From Gaetbulibacter_A sp043876815 (lineage in GTDB: Bacteria > Bacteroidota > Bacteroidia > Flavobacteriales > Flavobacteriaceae), in contig NZ_JBAWKA010000003.1 of assembly GCF_043876815.1 (NCBI RefSeq), positions 387,985 through 451,984 on the forward strand: a DNA stretch of 64,000 nt, given 5' to 3'. The position numbers and the translations under genes were made by a program. The notes under the pieces are model-generated. The model was not told the DNA's origin. It did not search any database and saw nothing but the letters and a program-made list of their open reading frames with translations. Shown in pieces: positions 60,496-64,000 of this stretch. The number at the start of each line of letters is the position of its first letter. The stretch's first letter is position 1.

Positions 60496-61041
60496 ATGAA
60501 AAAACACTTATTTTGGACTTTAATTCTCGCAACTTTCGTTTTTTCTTGTAAGGAAAATAAATCGGAAAACACAAACGGACATAATATGGAAAACGAATTT
60601 GTCTCAAGAATCCACACAACGGAATTAGAAGCTGACTTATACCAACTTTTGGGAAAAACCTCATTTGAAAAGCACATTTCGGATTTTGAGAAGGTGGACT
60701 GGAATAGTGATTACGAAAAGGAATTTAACTCAATGGACTTCAATATGCCAGATTTGGAGGTTTTAAGCAAAAATGACTCAAAATATCTTTCGGTTAGTAT
60801 TTCGCCAAATACGGACGACATTTATCAATTCATAATTGGACTTGGAACTCATTTAGAGACAAACAACCCAAATAATCCGAATCGAAAAGTTAAACTTTAT
60901 ATGACAGAATCGGACAATAAAGAAGTTCCGAAAAAATTTATTGACCTGTTTTTCAAAAGGGAATTTGCAAAAATAAACTCTGAACTGGATAAGCTGTACT
61001 TGATGGATGAGATTGAGGACGTGTATAACAATAAAAAATAA
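60496..61041 (+). CDS. Cassette 13: lipoprotein of unknown function
   Basis: A 181-residue protein with a lipoprotein signal (MKKHLFWTLILATFVFSCKE). The ATG is preferred to a TTG that lies within the core site itself. The mature part (TTELEADLYQLLGKTSFEKH, SISPNTDDIYQFIIGLGTHL, KVKLYMTESDNKEVPKKFID) is not recognised. It fills the cassette almost wall to wall: 12 bases after the boundary and a few before the terminal site. Confidence 0.75.
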   Translation: MKKHLFWTLILATFVFSCKENKSENTNGHNMENEFVSRIHTTELEADLYQLLGKTSFEKHISDFEKVDWNSDYEKEFNSMDFNMPDLEVLSKNDSKYLSVSISPNTDDIYQFIIGLGTHLETNNPNNPNRKVKLYMTESDNKEVPKKFIDLFFKREFAKINSELDKLYLMDEIEDVYNNKK

Positions 61042-61045
61042 CGTG

Positions 61046-61179
61046 GTACAACAACGTGTATAATTAATTGCTTTGGCAAGTGCTTATTTGGAAAATTCCT
61101 TCGGAATTTCCTCTGGCAAGTATTTGTTTACTAAATTAGTTGCTGAACCACGCAACTAACCATACACAAAACGTTGCCA
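61046..61179 (+). repeat. attC-like site 13 (family D)
   Basis: GTACAAC to GTTGCCA. Arms GTGTATAATTAATTGC and GCAACTAACCATACAC; central hairpin GGAAAATTCC-TTC-GGAATTTCC with one bulge. Crossover G at 61173. Confidence 0.85.
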
Positions 61180-61194
61180 TTAATTTGAATCGTA

Positions 61195-61656
61195 ATGAAC
61201 AAATCCGTAATAATTGTACTTCTATCTTTACTAATCTCCAGTTGTACGGATATTAATCAAATGGAAAATTCAATTGCGGAAATTGAAAGTTTGAGAAATG
61301 AAAATGATAGTCTGAAAAAAATCATTACGGAAATGAATAGTAAATACGTTTTTGACAGCATTTCGTTCAGAAAGATTTATTCAAAAAATAATAAATATGA
61401 GCGAAATGCGGACTTTGAAATAGAATTACTAGTCGTTGGCTATAATCCAGATAAAAGTTATTTTATAAAATATGACTCGATTGTTGACAGACAAAAAATC
61501 AACCCCTACTTTTTACCGCAAAGTGAAGGTGGATTTAAATACAAAACTAAACTGACTGAAAAAATAAATAATATCTGGATTGAAATGAATGTTGAAAATG
61601 ATTTCGGACAACAAAAAAAAGGAGTTCTCCACGAATCAATTCAGACAAAAAACTAA
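61195..61656 (+). CDS. Cassette 14: lipoprotein with short coiled coil
   Basis: A 153-residue protein with a lipoprotein signal (MNKSVIIVLLSLLISSCTDI), then a coiled coil (about 22-48, ENSIAEIESLRNENDSLKKI) and a beta-rich part (NADFEIELLVVGYNPDKSYF, FKYKTKLTEKINNIWIEMNV). Not recognised. The stop TAA lies within the ten-base repeat that opens the terminal site. Confidence 0.75.
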   Translation: MNKSVIIVLLSLLISSCTDINQMENSIAEIESLRNENDSLKKIITEMNSKYVFDSISFRKIYSKNNKYERNADFEIELLVVGYNPDKSYFIKYDSIVDRQKINPYFLPQSEGGFKYKTKLTEKINNIWIEMNVENDFGQQKKGVLHESIQTKN

Positions 61657-61786
61657 TGGCAACAACGGCTATAAGTAATTGCTAGTTATCGCTTATCCCG
61701 AAAATTCCTGCGGAATTTTCAGCTTTTTGTATACTTGTAAAGTTAAATACTAAAACACGCAACTACTCATAGCCAAAACGTTGTAA
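61657..61786 (+). repeat. attC-like site 14 (family A)
   Basis: TGGCAAC to GTTGTAA. Arms GGCTATAAGTAATTGC and GCAACTACTCATAGCC; central hairpin with GAAAATTCC/GGAATTTTC stem, then a T run. Crossover G at 61780. Confidence 0.88.
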
Positions 61787-61803
61787 ACAATTTAAGACAA
61801 ACA

Positions 61804-62163
61804 TTGAAAAAAGCATTAAAATACGGATTTCTGATTTTCGGAATGCTAATTCTAATCGGTTTTGCGCTGAAAGGAAATATCACGCACGAACAATTTGACT
61901 CTGAAAAGTGGAAAAACTGGACGGAATCAGAATCTGAATGGTCATTGCGTTGGGATATGATGAACAGTTTGAGGAATAATCACGAACTAAAAGGAAAATC
62001 CAAGACTGAAATAATTGAATTGTTGGGAATTCCAGAAACTAAAAACGATTCCGAATTTGGTTACTATTTAGGAATGGCTAAACACGGAATTGACACAGGT
62101 CATTTGACAATCAAATTTGACAAAAACGACAAAGTAACTAGTTTTAATGTTAGACATAGTTAA
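61804..62163 (+). CDS. Cassette 15, gene 1: small membrane-anchored protein, SmpA/OmlA-like fold
   Basis: A 119-residue protein starting with TTG, with one N-terminal span (about 6-23, KYGFLIFGMLILIGFALKGN). The rest (LKGKSKTEIIELLGIPETKN, GYYLGMAKHGIDTGHLTIKF) has the pattern of SmpA/OmlA-like domains, in which a helix followed by LLGxP and a strand ending in a G-rich turn is typical. Function unknown. It ends three bases before the second gene of the same cassette, so the two are co-transcribed. Confidence 0.7.
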   Translation: MKKALKYGFLIFGMLILIGFALKGNITHEQFDSEKWKNWTESESEWSLRWDMMNSLRNNHELKGKSKTEIIELLGIPETKNDSEFGYYLGMAKHGIDTGHLTIKFDKNDKVTSFNVRHS

Positions 62164-62166
62164 TAA

Positions 62167-62607
62167 ATGAAGCAAATAATATTTACCTTAACTTTTATAA
62201 TTAGTATTTCAATTAACGGAATTGCACAATCAAATGTAGATGTTAATGAAATGGTTGGATTTGGTTGCTACGAGGACGGAAGTCAATCAAAGCCAGTTCA
62301 GAAAGTTTCCAAACTAATTGACAAAGAAAAATACAATTCCATTATTAAACTTCTTGATTCGGAGAATAATGCTGAAAAATATCTAGCTGTAGTTGTTTGC
62401 GAAAAACTAACTGAATTAAACAAACTCACTCTGACAAAAGAACTGAAAGAAAAAATTGCGGAAATATATAAATCTAACGGAATTGTTTCTGTTTGCTCTG
62501 GTTGCGTTTATTGGGACAAACTGACTTTGAAAAAAATGCTTGATAAAGAAAATGATATCCGAATATCTGCAAATTATTGGCTTGACTATAAATTTAAAAA
62601 AGAATAA
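62167..62607 (+). CDS. Cassette 15, gene 2: secreted protein of unknown function
   Basis: A 146-residue protein with a signal peptide (MKQIIFTLTFIISISINGIA, then QSNV). The mature part begins DVNEMVGFGCYEDGSQSKPV and continues with helical, HEAT-like sequence (IIKLLDSENNAEKYLAVVVC, EKLTELNKLTLTKELKEKIA) and a CSGC motif. Sequences starting GFGCY..G...P are familiar to me from other flavobacterial small secreted proteins but have no known role. It may act with the preceding membrane protein. Confidence 0.7.
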   Translation: MKQIIFTLTFIISISINGIAQSNVDVNEMVGFGCYEDGSQSKPVQKVSKLIDKEKYNSIIKLLDSENNAEKYLAVVVCEKLTELNKLTLTKELKEKIAEIYKSNGIVSVCSGCVYWDKLTLKKMLDKENDIRISANYWLDYKFKKE

Positions 62608-62614
62608 AAACTGT

Positions 62615-62744
62615 TTACAACAACGGCTATAAATAATTGCTAGTAATCGCTTATCTTAAAAATTCCTGCGGAATTTTCAGCTTTTTGTATACTTGTAAAG
62701 TTAAATACTAAAACACGCAACTACTCATAGCCAAAACGTTGTGC
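62615..62744 (+). repeat. attC-like site 15 (family A)
   Basis: TTACAAC to GTTGTGC. Arms GGCTATAAATAATTGC and GCAACTACTCATAGCC; central hairpin AAAATTCC-TGC-GGAATTTT, then a T run. Crossover G at 62738. Confidence 0.88.
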
Positions 62745-62757
62745 CTAATTTAAGAAA

Positions 62758-63027
62758 ATGATTGCCGAAATAAATAAATCGTGGAATTGGAAAGGATTTA
62801 ATGCAACCGAAATTATTCGGACAAACGACTTTGGCAATGTGATTTTCAAAACGGACAAGAACGATTATTGGAGAATCTGCCCCGAAGAAATTAGTTGTGA
62901 AAAGATTGCGGAATCGGAATCGGAATTTGACCGAATTACGGCTGACTCTGAATTTATTGAGGATTGGACAATGACGAATCTTGTGGACATTGCAAAATCC
63001 GAGCTCGGAGAATTAGAGGAAAATTAA
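62758..63027 (+). CDS. Cassette 16, gene 1: Tdi1/DUF1851-like small protein, probable immunity type
   Basis: An 89-residue acidic soluble protein. NDFGNVIFKTDKNDYWRICP followed by EEISCEKIAESESEFDRITA resembles the part of T6SS immunity protein Tdi1/DUF1851 domains that reads DFGN..F.D..G..WRI.PEE..C..VA. The match is from memory and the protein is short, so an unrelated family remains possible. It starts 20 bases after the crossover G. Confidence 0.65.
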   Translation: MIAEINKSWNWKGFNATEIIRTNDFGNVIFKTDKNDYWRICPEEISCEKIAESESEFDRITADSEFIEDWTMTNLVDIAKSELGELEEN

Positions 63028-63042
63028 AAATATTGCTTAAAA

Positions 63043-63201
63043 ATGCCAGCAGTTATCGGTGGAGAATATAAAATATCTAACATTGGAAAAATAAGTTTTT
63101 CGGAACTAATTTCTTTTAGTGGGGATTTAGGATTTCAAATAAAGGACTTGAAAGTTGGACAAAAAGTAAAATTAAATATTAAAAAAACTTGGAAAGATTA
63201 A
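63043..63201 (+). CDS. Cassette 16, gene 2: 52-residue protein of unknown function
   Basis: A short frame with ATG start: MPAVIGGEYKISNIGKISFS, then ELISFSGDLGFQIKDLKVGQ and a basic end. It looks like a small beta-rich domain. It begins 15 bases after gene 1 and overlaps the start of gene 3 by 13 bases, a normal operon spacing. Not recognised; it could be a truncated or complete small protein. Confidence 0.55.
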   Translation: MPAVIGGEYKISNIGKISFSELISFSGDLGFQIKDLKVGQKVKLNIKKTWKD

Positions 63202-63803
63202 TTCAATCAGGAATTTTAGATATACTTCAAAGTGTGGGAATAATTATTGCTTCAATAGTTGCTGTTTGGGGAATTAACAGTTGGCGTAGAGAAGCAAAAT
63301 GGAAGAGAAAATATGAGCTCGCTGAAGAAGTTCTTGCAAATATGTACGAAGCTCATCACGCAATCCGAATAATAAGAAGTCCAATTGGATTTGGAAATGA
63401 GGGTTCAAGCCGTTCTAAAAATGATAATGAAACACCACAACAAACTGAAATTTACAATCAGGCTTACGTTGCAAGGGAAAGATTTGAGAGAAATAAAAAA
63501 CCCCTTGAAAAGTTACATGCTTTAAAATATAGATTTATTGCACTCTATGGAAAAGAATATGAAAAACATTTTGATAAGTTTTCTCAAACCGTTCACAAAA
63601 TATTTTTTGCATCAGACCAAATAGCAAGGGTTAAACTTGGAGAATATGGTAATGAACAAGAATTAAAAAGTAAAATAATGATAGAAAGTAGGGCTGATTT
63701 ATATGGCTCAATAAAATTTGATGATAATATTGAGAAGGAACTTGGAGTAGCAGTAAATGCAATCGAGCAAAAATGTAGAGCAATTATAGGAAAAAATAAC
63801 TAG
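63189..63803 (+). CDS. Cassette 16, gene 3: membrane-anchored helical protein
   Basis: A 204-residue protein with TTG start and one N-terminal span (about 9-27, ILDILQSVGIIIASIVAVWG). The cytoplasmic part is charged and helical (REAKWKRKYELAEEVLANMY, EAHHAIRIIRSPIGFGNEGS). This layout (short span then WRREAKWKRK) is common in uncharacterised proteins of accessory regions. The stop TAG lies inside the ten-base repeat of the terminal site. Confidence 0.7.
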   Translation: MERLIQSGILDILQSVGIIIASIVAVWGINSWRREAKWKRKYELAEEVLANMYEAHHAIRIIRSPIGFGNEGSSRSKNDNETPQQTEIYNQAYVARERFERNKKPLEKLHALKYRFIALYGKEYEKHFDKFSQTVHKIFFASDQIARVKLGEYGNEQELKSKIMIESRADLYGSIKFDDNIEKELGVAVNAIEQKCRAIIGKNN

Positions 63804-63933
63804 GCACAACATCGGCTATAAGTAATTGCTAGTTATCGCTTATCCTTAAAATTCCTGCGGAATTTTCAGCTTTTTGTATACTTGTAAAGTTAATTACTAA
63901 AACACGCAACTACTCATAGCCAAAACGTTGGCA
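63804..63933 (+). repeat. attC-like site 16 (family A)
   Basis: GCACAAC to GTTGGCA. Arms GGCTATAAGTAATTGC and GCAACTACTCATAGCC; central hairpin AAAATTCC-TGC-GGAATTTT, then a T run. Crossover G at 63927. Confidence 0.88.
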
Positions 63934-63968
63934 ACAATTACTCACTCAAAATCTGAAAAGCTGATAAT

Positions 63969-64000
63969 ATGAAAAAAATATTATTAATAACATTATCAAT
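63969..64000 (+). CDS. Cassette 17: start of a gene, probably secreted (cut by the window end)
   Basis: ATG followed by KKILLITLS, the start of a signal peptide by its basic and hydrophobic residues. It lies 42 bases after the last visible crossover point. The rest of the cassette is outside the window. Confidence 0.55.
   Translation, partial: MKKILLITLS

Larger units (their letters stand above)
51234..64000 (+). mobile_element. Integron-like recombinase plus cassette array (runs past the window end)
   Basis: A tyrosine recombinase gene is followed by a candidate attI and 16 complete cassettes plus the start of a 17th, all in one direction. Each cassette ends with an attC-like site and begins at the GTT of the preceding site. 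Cassette start and end are complementary over ten bases in 15 of 16 cases (nine in the other). Cassettes carry one gene each except the 15th (two) and 16th (three). The layout equals an integron in all but three respects: the recombinase is co-directional, lacks the IntI-specific insertion, and the core site is GTTG rather than GTTRRRY. Confidence 0.85.

Noticed and set aside
52652..63933. CRISPR array, because of many spaced repeats
   Set aside because: The repeats are about 130 bases long with internal stems, and the spacing is gene-sized (400 to 1200 bases) with open reading frames; no cas genes.
52178..63933. Ten-base complementary ends as terminal inverted repeats of many small transposons
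   Set aside because: The ten bases differ in each unit, no transposase is present, and the units abut structured sites that share long sequence families. The integron-cassette reading explains all of this.

Overview
The window comes from the chromosome of a low-GC flavobacterium (Bacteroidota, probably Flavobacteriaceae). Evidence: gliding and type IX secretion genes (gldB, gldC, gldKLMN), promoters of the TTG-N19/21-TAnnTTTG kind, few Shine-Dalgarno sequences, several TTG starts, and core proteins with flavobacterial sequence character. About three quarters is ordinary core genome. The last 13 to 16 kb is accessory and holds the most interesting object.

Core region (1 to 47.8 kb). It opens with the end of aroA, then queA, rlmN and a polyprenyl synthase. 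A reverse-strand trio follows: transglutaminase-like protein, alpha-E protein and circularly permuted ATP-grasp. Next are an ECF-type sigma factor with its probable anti-sigma and a secreted coiled-coil protein; dnaG; a LuxR-type response regulator with Glu at the phosphorylation site; nadE; gldB-gldC; a lipoprotein-type peptide deformylase; and the cell-shape operon mreB-mreC-mreD-mrdA-rodA. purH, a GAF-domain protein, a TonB-type outer-membrane protein, groES-groEL and the miaB / sigma-54 regulator / lptE / TPR / secG run follow. topA, a degenerate arginase-fold protein, the gliding motor and secretion operon gldKLMN, an FAD oxidoreductase, a DUF983 protein, an ABC-F ATPase, a leucine-rich-repeat protein, a small CPxCG protein and an initiator tRNA-fMet end the core part.

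Island edge (47.8 to 51.2 kb). Downstream of tRNA-fMet lie about 650 bases almost without genes, with a possible integrase remnant and a pseudoknot-capable stretch. Three genes of unknown role follow, one with a CFI-box C-terminal domain, then a zinc-ribbon gene divergent from a tyrosine recombinase.

Cassette array (51.2 kb to the window end). A 305-residue tyrosine recombinase is followed directly, in the same orientation, by a candidate attI site, 16 complete cassettes and the start of a 17th. Each cassette holds one to three small + strand genes and ends in a structured site of 130 to 196 bases that behaves like an integron attC site. In 15 of 16 cassettes the first ten bases are exactly complementary to the ten bases that open the cassette's own terminal site. 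These ten bases differ between cassettes and stop at the same A/C mismatch. Mismatches in the long stems are nearly all A opposite C on the top strand, which become G-T wobbles on the bottom strand, as expected of sites recombined as folded bottom strands. The recombinase lacks the extra segment of classical IntI, lies in the same direction as the cassettes, and the core sites do not follow GTTRRRY. The array therefore looks like an integron of divergent type. Most cargo proteins have signal peptides or lipoprotein signals; a few resemble immunity proteins (SMI1/KNR4, Tdi1-like) or DUF4274.

All assignments were made by reading the sequence and recalling families; no database search was possible.
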